Positions 30,940 through 43,700 of a stretch of 64,000 nucleotides of DNA are shown here, one piece after another. A program made the translations under genes and the position numbers. Origin of the DNA: Isoetes taiwanensis (Eukaryota > Streptophyta > Lycopodiopsida > Isoetales > Isoetaceae); NCBI GenBank assembly GCA_021234155.1, contig JAJEKV010000064.1:7320001-7384000 (forward strand). Reading direction: 5' to 3'. Position 1 is the stretch's first letter; every line of letters starts with the position of its first letter. The notes beneath the pieces are model-generated. The model was not told the origin of the DNA. It was given only the letters and a program-made list of their open reading frames with translations, and ran no database searches.

Positions 30940-31472
30940 CAGGGTTGCCCTTAAGGGGCTATTTATAGCCAAATGGCTATATTTTGAATATTTTCGAAAA
31001 TGAGATACTAAAGCTGAATAGGTTACTATTGAAAATAAATTATATTCTTTCGCCAAAGTTTTACCATTTCGTCCACCCGCCTTTCTTAAATTAGCCATAC
31101 ATTCTTAAGCTCAGATCTAGAGTTTCGCCTCCAGTTCCATGGATCTAAGTATTTAGGATCATAGATTATCCCCTTACCAACATTGTAGATCAAGTAATTG
31201 TTTGCTAGCTCTAGTGGACCATAGTAGAATACTCAAAAAATCAACAACTACTCAACTTTTGCTAAACATAATAGGTTTTTTTAATCCCGTAAAATTGACA
31301 TCTAATTTATTTATTTCAATTACCACATTAACGTTGGCAAGATTCGCCAGAGTTTCTATGAAATAGTTCAAGTCGCAAAAAGTAATCGCCTACAAAATTA
31401 ATATAGAAAGCTTATGATTCGCCTCACCTTCTAAATCACGCCTATGCAGATATGGCCTTAAGGGCAACCCTG
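30940..31472. mobile_element. hAT-type MITE in spacer
   Basis: Terminal inverted repeats are perfect over 17 bp: CAGGGTTGCCCTTAAGG at 30940-30956 and its reverse complement at 31456-31472. The 8-bp flanks CTCCCATA (30932-30939) and CTCCCAGA (31473-31480) are a target duplication with one mismatch. CAGGG ends with 8-bp duplications are typical of hAT elements. The 533-bp AT-rich interior has no transposase. Confidence 0.9.
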
Positions 31473-31480
31473 CTCCCAGA

Positions 31481-31639
31481 GGAGTTCGTCATATGAGGGG
31501 CCATCAAGCTATGGGTGTGACTGGGTGTGGGATTGGATCTAGGTTTGGGCTAAGGTTTGATGGGTATCTTTATCAAGGTTCCCATCTTTAGAATTTTGAG
31601 AGGGGTCCACAGGAATTGCCATGATTGTTTGGGGATTCG
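31481..31639. other. Spacer end before minisatellite
   Basis: Short unassigned sequence that leads into the 118-bp minisatellite. Whether copy 1 also continues into it lies outside the window. Confidence 0.4.
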
Positions 31640-32025
31640 CGGGTGAATCAGGGCAAAAATTTAGGACAAAGTAGAGTTGTTGCTCGAGGGGCATTTTGGA
31701 TTAGCAGAGATGTTGCTCAAGGGGGTTTTGGGTGCTTAGAATCCAAAACAGAGACGCAAAAACGTCATTCGCACAACACTTTAGGGTAGACAAGAATTTA
31801 GGGCGTAAACTTGGGGCAAAGCAAAGATGTTGTTTCGAAAGGCATTTTGGATACTCGAATCCAAAACGGGGGACTCAAAAACGCCCTTCACACAACACTT
31901 TAGGGCAAAGCGGGAATTTAGAGTAGAAATTGTGGCAAAACATAGATGTTGCTCGAATGGCATTTTGGATGCTTAGGATCCAAATGGGGACTCAAAAGTG
32001 TCCTTCGCGACAACAATTTAGGCTT
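31640..32025. repeat. ~118-bp minisatellite, copy 2
   Basis: Same array as at 1-345. Here the preceding partial unit (GGGCAAAAATTTAGGACAAA, about 31652) is visible, and it belongs to the spacer side of the mapped duplication start. The array therefore straddles the point where copy 1 is cut by the window. Confidence 0.8.
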
Positions 32026-32946
32026 GACCAAAGGTCGGGGCATTAAATCAATGGTGCAAACAAATTTTGGATGGCAACGAACGTCCAGTTACATTCTACT
32101 GCCATGCCAATTGTAGAATAATCTTTGAATGTCCCTCTGGCTAATATTTCTTAAACTCGCGATAGGAAGCTATAAAAGGACGTTGCCCATGATATTATAC
32201 CCATAATGGAGGATCACTGCATCAGAGTGTAATCAAAGTAAGAATTGGTGTCTGCTTCAACATAAATGGTCTGAAAAATTGATGTTCTACACATGCAACA
32301 TAGAAAGTGTCATGATAGATGCCCAAAGTATTATGCTACAGGGTTCCAATCAACATGACAACATAAATTTAGAATTATAAGAGGTTCATCTGCTACAACA
32401 ATTCAAAAGGCACAATCATTTCTGCAAATAGAGCATATTCTTTATGTTGTGTAACAATAGAATGCATAGGCAGGCAATGCATTGCAAAATGCAAAGTGCC
32501 TGTTAAATTATCTTCTATCTTGGTATTTCTATGCTTTAGGATTCGGAAGTGCTGACTTTGACACAAGCACAAATTGAAAGCATTTTAATTTGTGAAGGCT
32601 AGCCCTCCGCAAGCAAAAAGAGCTAACCTTATTAGAGTCATGTATATCCGGAGAAGAAATATCCTAAAAGAATTCTTGCAAAATTAGAAGAAGCATGGAA
32701 ATGACATGCCTGTGTTTTCCCTTCTAGAATTTTCTAGGTCCCGTAAAAAACAGGTACACAACATTCTGCCCTTACGTCCAATAGGACATAGCCATGTGGC
32801 AGTCTTTCAAAACCAGGATATTCATTTACATTCTTGTTTTTTTCTCTAAACATTCTGGTTTTTTGGACGACCTTCTTGGCTCCAACGAATCGCAGCATGA
32901 CACATGGCACAGAATGTTGTGTTCTCGTTTTTCACGTTGCAACAAT

Positions 32947-33035
32947 GTTTCTTTACCTTGCATTATGTTGTGGAAGCACCGTTGATGCTTGGCGTCGGCG
33001 CTTGCTTTCACAAATGTAATGCAAGGTAAGGAAAC
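32947..33035. repeat. Inverted repeat / hairpin, copy 2
   Basis: Counterpart of 1276-1359. The left arm is unchanged. The loop and inner right arm differ (GGCGTCGGCGCTTGC replaces the paired GACGGTGC region), so the stem is interrupted near the loop. The outer part of the stem still pairs. Confidence 0.75.
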
Positions 33036-33298
33036 ATTCTTGTATACAAAAACAACTACTCTCATAGAACCATCGAAATCAACTTTAAAGAGTAAATGGC
33101 GAAACCTGAATTGTGCGCAAGCCTGGAAACACTCCACGAGAGGTAAGTCTGGAATAGGAGCCGTCCCCCGCATCAGAATGGTGTAAACGGCCGTAGCTAT
33201 ACACCTTTTTGCCCGGAAAATACTTATCCGGTTCCAAATGTATTTTTCTTAAATTAATTTTTTTTTTTGTCTCTACTAATCATAGGAAGATTAGGCCA

Positions 33299-33304
33299 TA
33301 TAAA
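33299..33304 (+). promoter_or_regulatory. TATA box of MED31, copy 2
   Basis: Identical TATAAA and leader context as in copy 1, 62 nt before the ATG at 33361. The core promoter is therefore preserved in both copies. Confidence 0.5.
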
Positions 33305-33360
33305 TAAATCGGCGAACTCGAAACTAGGGTTCCTCGCCTTCAGTAAGGCGTGATTTTACA

Positions 33361-34431
33361 ATGAGCAAGTAGGATGTGATTCCAAGATTCCGATGTTTAA
33401 TTTCTGCAAGTAGCAGTGACCTTGTGTAGAATAATATAAACTTATACCATGTTATGGTGCAGGTTAGTTAAAGGACGGGTTTAAGGAGACTGATGGAGGA
33501 AAACAAAGGTTTCTGCTAGAACTGGAATTTGTGCAGTGCCTTGCTAATCCAACTTATCTTCATTGTAAGAGGTTTGTTCCCTGTATAAGTAAAAGCGTTC
33601 AGCAACAAGTATTTGAGATGAAATAGTTCAGTCGAAGTTGAAAGTGTTCAAACTGAATTTAGGTTATATCGTTGCTTTAGCTGTTAGTCATATTTTTTGC
33701 ATAATTTATTGTATCCTGTTCATAGACACATTTGCATCTCTCTGACCATAGTACCTTTTCACTTGCAGACTTGGCACAAAATCGTTATTTTGACGACGAG
33801 TCATTTATTGGGTATTTAAAGTACCTACAGTACTGGCGGCAGCCAGAATATGCAAAATTTATAGTGTATGCCATTCTTTCTGTTTTGTTATGATGCCACA
33901 CTAAGTAGTTAGATCATCATAGAATTTTGATAATTTGTGTGATGTGTGATGTATGAATCCATTGTATTCTAAATTCAATGTAATGATGTTATTTCTTCTA
34001 CAGGTATCCTCATGCTTTATTCTTCTTGGAGCTGCTTCAGAGTTCTCACTTTCGCAGTGCTATGGCACACCCCGCCAATAAGGTAGGAAATATCTCCTGC
34101 AGTATGTACATACTTTTTATTCTAAGAAATCACAAAGCAAGTATTTTACTGTATTGATTTTCTTACATTTCATAGACTTACTGTGTAAATCAATTCATTG
34201 ACTCAATGTTTAATGTCTTCATAGGAGCTTGCTCATCGACAGCAGTTTTATTTCTGGAAACACTACCGTAATAACCGTTTAAAGCATATATTACCGCGGA
34301 CACTTCCAGAGGAAGCTCCATCTGCACCTATTATTGCACAGCCAACAACAGCCTCCTTAACTGCTGTTGTCAAGACAGAAGCTGCAAGGCCGACAAGTGG
34401 GGAGAGAAGGAAAAGAAAACATTCAAGTTAG
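33361..34431 (+). CDS. MED31: MED31, copy 2 (possible splice/frame defect at exon 2)
   Basis: Duplicate of the MED31 gene at 1696-2755. Exons correspond to 33361-33368, 33463-33564, 33769-33865, 34004-34082 and 34225-34431. Protein sequence from the conserved core onward is the same; one exon-4 change (CAT to CAC) is silent. The exon-2 acceptor carries an extra GTTA (GCAGGTTAGTTAAAGG against GCAGGTTAAAGG). With the exon-1 model used for copy 1, this puts a stop codon soon after the junction, and using the new TTAG as acceptor also fails. Either copy 2 is inactive, the first exon differs from the model, or the 4 bp are a consensus error. Confidence 0.75.
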
Positions 34432-35457
34432 CACAAAAGGAAAGCAAAAAATATTCAAGAGTTAGTGTATATATCTCATGTTAACAACTGTAATTGTGGA
34501 CCAATCTTTTTATTTGCATTCAGAAAAGGAAATGGTACTCCTCTCTCCCGTTATATGCACAATCTTCAACTTAGCATGAATTGCAACAATACTAGTGCGT
34601 AATAATGTACTTTACTCGAAATTAGAAGAAGACAAACTGACTGGGTAAAGTGCATTACTAAATATAAAATATTCGTTGAGGAAATCAAGAATTAATTTTC
34701 TTGATGACAAAATAAGCAAATATGCCTCAACCTTTTGTTGTGCTCACGAGTTCTCCTTTTTCATGCAGCAGTCAAGTTTTGGCATCTGTAGAGAATTGCA
34801 GAAACAGAATTGTTTTCTGCAGTCAAGGTGGTCATCATATAAGATATGTTTACTAAATCTATTTGTGTATTTTTGCAATCAACCACGTGCCCTCAAAAGC
34901 ATCAATGTGTTTTGTGCACAAAGTTTCTCATGATTGTCGATTGCCCTTAAGTGTATTCGAACTGGCCAAATATGGAGGACAAGTCTAAGTTTTTAGCCCT
35001 GAGTGTATCGGTTTGAGGTTTGATGTGCATGAGCCGATTGGATTTGAAGAAGAAGGTTGAAGCAAAATATTCAAACATGAGATTTAAAGCTGTTATAGAA
35101 TTGACTTTCAATATATTGCAGCATTTTCAAGTTAGGACGTTTTATATCTGTACTTATTGTGTGGTTTTTCTGCACTATCATGAATGATTTGGTGCCAAAA
35201 TTGAGTGTTTTCTATGATTTGGCCAATGGTTTGGCTTAAAATGGGGTGTTCTAATTTTTGAGTTGCCCTCAGGTGGCAAACCCTCGCTTTTTGACATATA
35301 AGTATATGCTGGAATATACCTAGGATATGCTGGAAACTGCTCCAAACCTACTGTTGCCTGGCAGTATTTGCATTGTGGATCGCCGATGTTTGAACCGCCA
35401 ACCCGGCAAGAAGACGGACATAACTCTAGAGTGAAGTCGTTGCCCCTTTTGCTCCGG

Positions 35458-36355
35458 ATGGACAAAAATAGTGTTGATCTTGAAGATGGCCTTGGGGATC
35501 AACCTCAATGTCATATGCCTCAAAACGCACCCGGTTAGTATTGGGTTCTTAGCTGAAGGTGCACTTGTTTCTTTCTCCCTTTCTTGCAATTCTACATCCT
35601 TCTCCAACCTAGACGTCCTTGTTCGCTTATCAACTTCTGTTAAAGAAGGGGTTTAACCAAGTTTTAAAACTTTGGATGCTAGATATTATGGCTAGAAACT
35701 GCATAATTCTTTGTACACTCAGTTGTCTAGATTCTATTTAGTTCATCTCATGGGAGTAAAATGGCATGAACAAAAGATTTTAGACTAGCTCCTACAAATT
35801 CTAAGGTTATTTACTTGTCCACAATTGCAAATATCTTCTTTGTTAGTATTCATCATTGTATGTCTATTGTCGTTACCCTGTGAATGTACAATTATGCTGA
35901 CAAGTGGTTTCTGCAGGCAGGGATTTTATTTCTCCATGCAAGTGCAAGGGATCATCAAAGTATGTCCATCAGGCATGCTTAGATCATTGGCGAGCTGTGA
36001 AGGTGGTATCTTTTAGTTTTTTACATAAAAACGTTGTTTGTTTGGTGTATGAACAAAGAAAGGTTGGAGATACTTTGAAATATTTAAGATTAAAATGCCA
36101 ATTTGAATTTTTGGTATTCAGGAAGGATTTGCATACTGCACAACTTTCAAGGCCCCATATCATCTCAGGGTCCAGGCACCTGCAAATGAATTGGGTTTTA
36201 AGAAAGTTTCTTTATCCGCAGTTGTTGTGTCAATGGTACGTGCTATGCCTAGAGGCCTCACTGCCACAGTAGATGGTTATTTGACTCCTGTGATCAAGGA
36301 GCATCTATCTGTTTTTCTTCCAGGCTTTGCTGACTTGGTGCAAACTTGGTCTTAG
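35458..36355 (+). pseudogene. RING-CH zinc-finger gene, copy 2
   Basis: Counterpart of 3782-4680, with exons about 35458-35534, 35917-36002 and 36122-36355. Exons 2 and 3 are unchanged, but exon 1 differs around the first two zinc ligands (CATATGCCTCAAAACGCACCCGG against CATATCTGCC... in copy 1). The second Cys is lost and the frame shifts. The change falls in CTG/CAG contexts and may be a consensus error. If real, this copy cannot make the zinc finger. Confidence 0.65.
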
Positions 36356-37012
36356 GTCGTATTGTCCCAGGTTATTTCCCCTCTATATTTGGATCTGAAG
36401 AAAATGAGCCACTTGATTTACATGCAGCCAATAAGGCATTCAACATGTTCGTTAAAACTATGAATCTTTATAGGAGGGAGCAAGATCCATCATCTAAAGG
36501 GGTTGCATTGGGATTCTTAGATGTTGCTAATGAGGCAATATGTAGGCCAATCCGTCAGTTGACATAGATGAAGGGGTATGAGACGAAGTCGCACACATTG
36601 GCATATTTTGACGGGTAGGTCCCAAAGATACATGCACAATTGCGGGGCCCTTGGCATTCATGAAGCTATTGTTAATAAGTATTGTGGAATTTTGGGTGCA
36701 TATAAAATGGGATTGGCGGATATAGTGGAAGAAGTGCAGGGCCATATGCAACAGTTTATGGCCCAAATGTTTTTTCCGAAATCAAGAAACGAGCAGAGGC
36801 TCTTTCATTGCATGTCCGAAAGCAACTCAAACTTTGGAAATTTAAAGACGAGGAGATATTCACTGGGGTGCTTTTGAATTTGTGTTATGAAGGTACTAAT
36901 AGTGGTATCATGGTTTCTGCCCCGAAGGGCGAAGGTGATTATGCAACAAAGTTTGTCAAGCAATTTAGGAGGGAGTATGGTTTTGAGCTCCAGAAAAGAA
37001 GCATTCTTATAT
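36200..37012 (+). pseudogene. 5-oxoprolinase (OXP1-like) fragment, copy 2
   Basis: Same decayed fragment as 4525-5339, with the same internal deletion and the same in-frame stops. Additional 1-bp differences occur at CAG/CCAGG sites (for example AAGTCGCACAC against GAGTCAGCACAC, and GCGGGGCCC against GCCAGGGCCC). The insertion and its decay therefore predate the duplication. Confidence 0.85.
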
Positions 37013-37589
37013 ATTTTAATTGGATTATAAATATGTATTTATTTCTCTAATTGGATTTTTATTTCGTCAGTTCTACTTAATTTCTACAATGTTTGTCTAA
37101 AGTTCTACCGTTGGGGATGTGTAGTTGCATTTTTGGTTATGTGCATCAATAGGGGACTTATCTTAATTATTTAGACAAACATTTACTATAGTTCTTGAGC
37201 AGCAATGCTATGAGCATAACAATAATGATAACTTAAACCAAAATTTTTATTTCATTTGTTCCAATACCAAAATCAACTTTCATCTAATATTTATTGTGCA
37301 CTAGAACGTCATTGCCAGAGTTAGGAAAACCACACCAGCAAAAGTCTACGGACTATTAAGCAAGCCCAAAAACGCATGGGCGTGCTTTTCTAGACAAAAA
37401 ATCTGTATTCTTCGTCCTTCAGGTACCATTCAACAGCACTTTCAGATAACATTCAACGACTGACTTTCGTATATAATGCAATATCATTGTTTATTTTTTC
37501 CTCTTTTTTTCTCTTATTTAGCATTTCTCGGAGTTCTCTTGTTCTTCAATTGAATGCTATGTATGCCCATCAGTGGTCGCTTCAATAGC

Positions 37590-38066
37590 GATGGCCGATG
37601 TCGCAGAGCGCGGGCTTGAAGCCTGTCCAGATGTGGTCGAACAACATCGTGGAGCGCATGGGGGCGTTGACTTGCTGGGCTAGCCGGGCATAGCGGCTTG
37701 TAGGGTCGCGACGATGCTGTTTTGCCGCTGGTCTACGACAATCCTGGGGGCTTCCAATTGCATTGTTGGTTCCGGTTGTGGACTGTCATTGCACCCTCGG
37801 CAATCGCTCTAATGTTGTCGAGGAATTGCTGCATGTTCTCGCCATGGTGCATGTATATGTTTGCCATATGCAAGACAATCCCTGTGGTAGTCTCGAAACG
37901 TGGCAAGGATGGCTGTGGCTGAGGGCTCCGTGACTCCTTGGTGGTAGAGGAGCTCGAGCCTGTCGTCCTCGTAGAGTGTGGTTGTTCCCGCTTTTTGCTG
38001 TATAGGGTACAACATATTGTAACAATGGCATTTGTTTTTCATTAATATGTTAAATGCTTTCAGCAT
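37590..38066 (-). pseudogene. GC-rich island, copy 2 (frame broken)
   Basis: Counterpart of 5909-6394. Several 1-3 bp differences (about 37744-37930, for example TCCGGTTGTGGACTG against TCGGGCCAGGTGTGC) break the long frame into overlapping shorter ones. The segments GTTTLYEDDRLELLYHQG and HAPWREHA-containing frames remain readable only separately. Confidence 0.3.
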
Positions 38067-39270
38067 GTAGAAGCAGCTGTATATGACTTTGCTTCTAATG
38101 TTATGCTATCATGTGCTGTTTTTCTAGACCAAAGGATCAATCAGTGTGCCTATATCATAAGAATGTGTTTGCACTAGGCGAAAGGGGTTGTTAAAAATCT
38201 AATAATTCATAGCTATAGCTTTTCTATTTGTTCTTCATTCTTTTGCATTGTTTCCACCATTCAATGCATAGATTTATGAAATCCATGAAACGTGTAATCT
38301 AACAGATAACTTAGAATAGACACTAGAAAGTTTACTCTAAACCTCAGATCATGAGCGTTGATCATTTTTAATGAATAAAATAACTCGTGAGGTGCTTATA
38401 TCCCATAATTGAAACTGAAAATCAATTAACATGAGGGAGTTCTTTATTTTAAAAAGAAGGTGGACCCAAGAATGGTCTCAGGTATACAAATCTTTCTTGA
38501 TTTCTAGAGAACAAATGCTATGCTTTTTTTATGTGTTTGTCTTTCTTGATTTAGAGAACAAATGTGTTTGTTTTTACAGTGATTCCATATCGTGGTAACC
38601 TTTCATAATATGAATCTTTGGAGGATGACATTGAATCATTTTACTCTTATATAGACATAAGTTATCAATCACTTGTAATTGAGGAAATAAAAGAAAATGA
38701 AAACTTCATCGTCAAGACTAGTGGATATTTTTCTTAAATAAAGCAAGTTGTCTACTGCTTATATTCAAAATTTTAGGTCAAAATTAATTTCTCTACAAAA
38801 GTTACAAATTTGATTTGGGAACAACTTTCTGGAAACCAGTATTGGTTCACAAAAGACGAGCAACAGTTTTGACCCTGTCATATTCAAACAACCAGATCTC
38901 TCTTCTCAGACCTTAGATTGAGGTGCAGTTCTTTGTCTCTAACTCACGAAGAAAAATATAAAAATAATGAAAAAAAAATCACAAAAATCTTCTTATCAAG
39001 TCAATTTTACTTTATCTAGGCATGAAGCAAAACAAACTTGACCCCCTTGGGTTTATCTAAGCGTAACTCTCATGCAAGGTGACTGTAAGGTGACTGCTAT
39101 ATATTAGCATGTAAGAAGGGTTTGATTGATTAGTGAACCTTTGATTTTATATGAATTTTAAAACGAACAGTGCAAATGCACCTTTTTTAATACATCATGT
39201 GACAATTCTAGTGTTAATCTTAAATGCTTTATCATGTTCTTCCTTTACCACTTTTCTCTCTAATCCGTTT

Positions 39271-39912
39271 ATGTTCTTAAAATTTTCTTAGTATGCTCTC
39301 TATCCCTAACAATATTCTTATTAAGTACTGCTAGCTGGTACAACTGGATTGCCCTTGAGGCAATTTGCACTTGGTGTTTTTCTAAAAAAGGTAGTATCTG
39401 CGACTCTCAAGTTTGCTAATAGATCGTCTATCCTATTAAAAAATTCAGTCACATCATCATCCTTCTTAAAATTTACTTTAGATAGCTCTTTTCAAGCTTA
39501 TCAACATGTGACGATGACTTCTTTTTAGTAGATACTTCCACATTTATTTAGGTCACATGTTCCTGGTCTTGAGCAAAATATTGTTACTAATCTTGCATGT
39601 GATAATCCTCTCAGATTCCTCCTAAACCTTTAAAGTATTTGTTCTTGCTCCTGAACTTATAGCATCTGCTGGAGTAGCTACTTTAGTACTTCATTACTTT
39701 CATCACCTCCGCTAGCAACAAAACTAGTTGCACCACTAGTAGTAATGTTTGCTTGAGCCCATCATCTGGCACAACATCCCATAAATCTTCAACCTCTAGT
39801 ACCTTCTTCATTTTCGATTTCCAAATTTGAAAGCCAATCTGCCTCTTGTAACCATGCTTATAGTTTGCTCTAATATTGCAAATTAGACTAAAACTTTTCA
39901 TTTGACACATTG
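39271..39912 (-). pseudogene. Ty1/copia gag remnant, copy 2
   Basis: Same remnant as 7590-8245. Here the upstream piece reads through as a 75-codon ORF (39683-39910) containing WKSKMKKVLEVEDLWDVVPD. Small differences such as TCTGCTGGAG against TCTCTTTGGAG occur nearby. Confidence 0.5.
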
Positions 39913-40799
39913 CACTGCTTGTACTTAATCAACTAGCAAATTCTCATTTGATATTCCAATGGTTAACCATATGCTACTACTATTTGGTATTGAGCGTCTA
40001 CCATTCACTTGTTGACTGCGTCAAATCAAGCACACAAGACTAGGTTTTCTTCTCCGGAAATATACACTACAGGGTATGGCAAAACATTTCTCAAAGACTC
40101 CCTGTGTAATATTCATCTACAAGTTTGTTTATACATGTTCACATCACAACTTTCCATCTATGATTTAGTCGGCCAATTTTCATTCCACCTCCTTTCACAA
40201 GATAAATAGTGCTTTGAATACAACATCGAGTTTACTTCGTAATACGCTAACCTGGCAAATAGAGTTTGATCTTAAAACCCCGTGAGCAAACTTTAAACCC
40301 CTGCGAGCAGATAAACTTCGACCTTTAAACTTTGTGAAATTTTTACACCAAGGTCCAAATCGCACTTTTGAATAACTGAGATAACACCACCCTATCAATT
40401 CTTTGAAATCGTAGATAATTTCTTGGTCATGCTGACGTTATGCAAATAGGTCCATTAGTTGAATATTACTTCTGGCTCAGATTCGTAATGCCACACTATC
40501 CCTAGGATCTCCCTCCCACCCAATGACTTGTACACAAAACCTCGCGTATTTGTTAACAGCACAGGTTTGATGTTGACAATAGGAAAATACATTCATTCAC
40601 GACCTTGGAAGCATGATAATTAGCTTTGGATTGTGTATGCTTTGTTTTGTTGTTCCAAGCATATTTACTCCAGTTTCACATGTTGGAGTGTTACATACCT
40701 TGTATGAGGCATTCTGAGTTTTTCATTATAGATCGTCTTTAATGAGTGGTTTATACCATGATTTATCGGTCAAGAGTGAGAACATTCTTAAAATTAATA

Positions 40800-43700
40800 C
40801 TAGCGCCCCAGCATGTGGCGAGAAATCACCACCCTCATAATCTCATTCGTGCCTTCAAGAATTGTGTGCACTCTCAAGTCCCGCAGGTACCTTTCCACCT
40901 AAAGAGGATACACAATCCCATCAAAAATTCCTGCAAAACATAGATTAGATCCATACCTTGTACTCCTTCAAATAGCCATAGCCACCATGAAGTTGCATTG
41001 CATCGTTGCATACATCATAGCAATGATCTGTTGCAAACCTGTAACACGTCTTCCCATCATTTCCCATTGCAAACCAAGAAAACCAGAGACTAGATCAGAA
41101 AACCTTTTTGCCATTGCAGCAATTGCCGATGCTTTTGGTGATTGAGAATCAAGAGCACAAGCAGCATTTGCAACCATTAATCGAGAAGCATGCAATGACG
41201 TCAACATATCTGCTAGTTTGAACCTCGTGTTTTGGAAGTCGGCAATCGCTTTCCCAAACTGCCAGATGAAAATTGTTATCAGATCTTGAAGCAGTAGTTT
41301 AAATGCAGAAAGTGTGTTTTTGTAGTGACCTGTTTCGCGTTTGAGCATATTCTTGTATGGCATCAAGACAAAATTGTGCCCCCCGCCTATACTGAGGTGC
41401 CCCCAACACTCTAGCATTAAGTATTCCCGTTTAAGATCCTCTCAGTAATCGGTTATCATAGTTTACCTGCAAGATGCTATGTTTATGCGTCCTCCATCCA
41501 GCCCTGCCATAGCAATACCAAATCCGTCCCCTTCTGTCCCAAGCAGATTTGTTGATGGAACTTTAACATCGTCCAAAATGACCTTATATAAAACTCAAAG
41601 AGTTAGCACAGACAACTATGCAATGAAGCCCAAAAAGAAGCAGTAGAAATTTTCTTACTGCGGAAGTGGGTTGAGACCTCCAGCCAAGCTTATCTTCTTC
41701 ACGGCCAAATGAGAGCCCTGGCATACCCTGAAATATTTATGACAATAATTTGTTAATTAGACAACGGATACAAAGTTGTGCAAAGGTGAAGGTAGACCAT
41801 AAACGAGATAGGAGACATATCCCAAGTTTGGAGGAAGAGTCTTATAATGTGGATCTCTTATTAGTTTTTCAATCATGTGTGTCTGACTTGTATTGTACAA
41901 TTATAGCTATCCCATTACAATTTCCTTCTAGACATCCTCACTATCCTATGATGCACTGGCAATCGCATTTTCTTGGTCAATGCTTTTCGATTACAGCACA
42001 TTCAAACCTCTCTAGCATAATGCCTCACTCCACGGCAACTAAATGATCTGTTGGAACTGGCAAACTGGCTTCCATCTGCTTGCACTCCTATTAGTTTACT
42101 TGCAGAGACTTATATGCAGTTGGACATCTATAAGATGACAAAAATGAGAAGGGAAACATTTCTCCTACTCCTTGCATCTACTGCACAGAAATGCCTCCAT
42201 TCATGAGTGCCGTCATTTGCCCACAGTTTATAGATGTGAACAATACAGAAACATAAATGCAGAATCTTCCATACAGAGGGATACGTTTATTAAAACCTGT
42301 TGAAACTCGTAGTAGCCACCTATAGTTGTTGCTAAAAGAGTATCTACCATGCCTTAACCGCATTAAGTAACTTGCAGGCCACTGATTTGAGTTTAACTGC
42401 AGAAGAGGGTAGTTGTACTAAAATTTGAATAAAATTGTCAAGGGTCTTTATGACTTTTTTCAGAATTAATGAGGACACAAAGCAAGAGAACGAACTGGAA
42501 TTTTATGGGGATTCAGGACCACTGGTATGACAATATATTAGAGTATACACCATATCACAATTGCCTTCCTATCACTACAACAAATGTATGCTAACGTGTC
42601 TGAGATCCTCCTACGCTCTTGACCTGTAAACCTTTTTGCGACTTTTTTGTTCATGTTTGTCAACCACTAACAGATTTTGCCCTCTAGGGTTTCTATATTT
42701 TAACCTTCGACCGATACATGGTTAAATGGATTGATTTAATCAATGTTTGTCAATTCCGGGCTCAAAGGCGTTGATTAGAAGGTGAAGTTCTGCTAGAGAC
42801 AAGAAAGATTGTGTGCATGGTGGAAACCAGTTGGCAGAATGACGATACAACAAAAAATTCTATAATGCTATCAGAAAGCAGAAGTTGAGAAATGAAAAGT
42901 ACTGATACTTAAGGGACCATACTGATGAAAGCAAAAACCTTTTCCACGAGAAAGCAGGATATTCCTTTTGGACCTGAACTGCCAGTGCGTGCCATAACCA
43001 GGTATAAATCACTTACACTGCCACCACTAATAAATGCCTGTCAAATCATGTCAAATATCATATCAGACATAAGATACCAATTACAATACACATGTTCTAT
43101 CAGAAACAGTTTGATAATATGAGAATACTCACCAGAACATACTGTTCTGATTTTTAGAACTAAAGTCCTGGAACCTCGAACATGAATTATAACTAAGAGT
43201 TGAACATGAAAATGCATTTGCTCTGCTCTCTCTCTTTAAACAGCAAAAGATTGAGGCATTACTTCGCATATTTTATAGATTTTTTCTGCCCTTCCTTACA
43301 ACAGCAAAAAACTGTGGCATTACTGCTCACACTTTAAAAATCCTAAAGTCTATCTCAATCACTTCACAAGAGTTCCTTCTTTTATCCAATGCATATTACT
43401 AAGCAGTGGTCCATGTCACTGCGCATTCTATGCATCCTTTGCACAATTAGCTTCTGGCCTGGATAAATGCGCTCTCATGGATAACTGCAATAGAAACAAT
43501 GCTCAAAAAGAGTCAAGTACTTTAAAAGATCCATAAAGCGGTTTGGCAGAGGCCTAGTTCTGAATTCTGAAAGCTTTGCTAGAATCTGTGCAAAACTGCC
43601 TAATGTGTAAGAGGACATGCTTGATTTTTGCTGAGCTCGATAATTTCTCATTATGCAAGTTTGATCTCCTTCAAACATTTTGGCATACCTTTGAGAAAAC

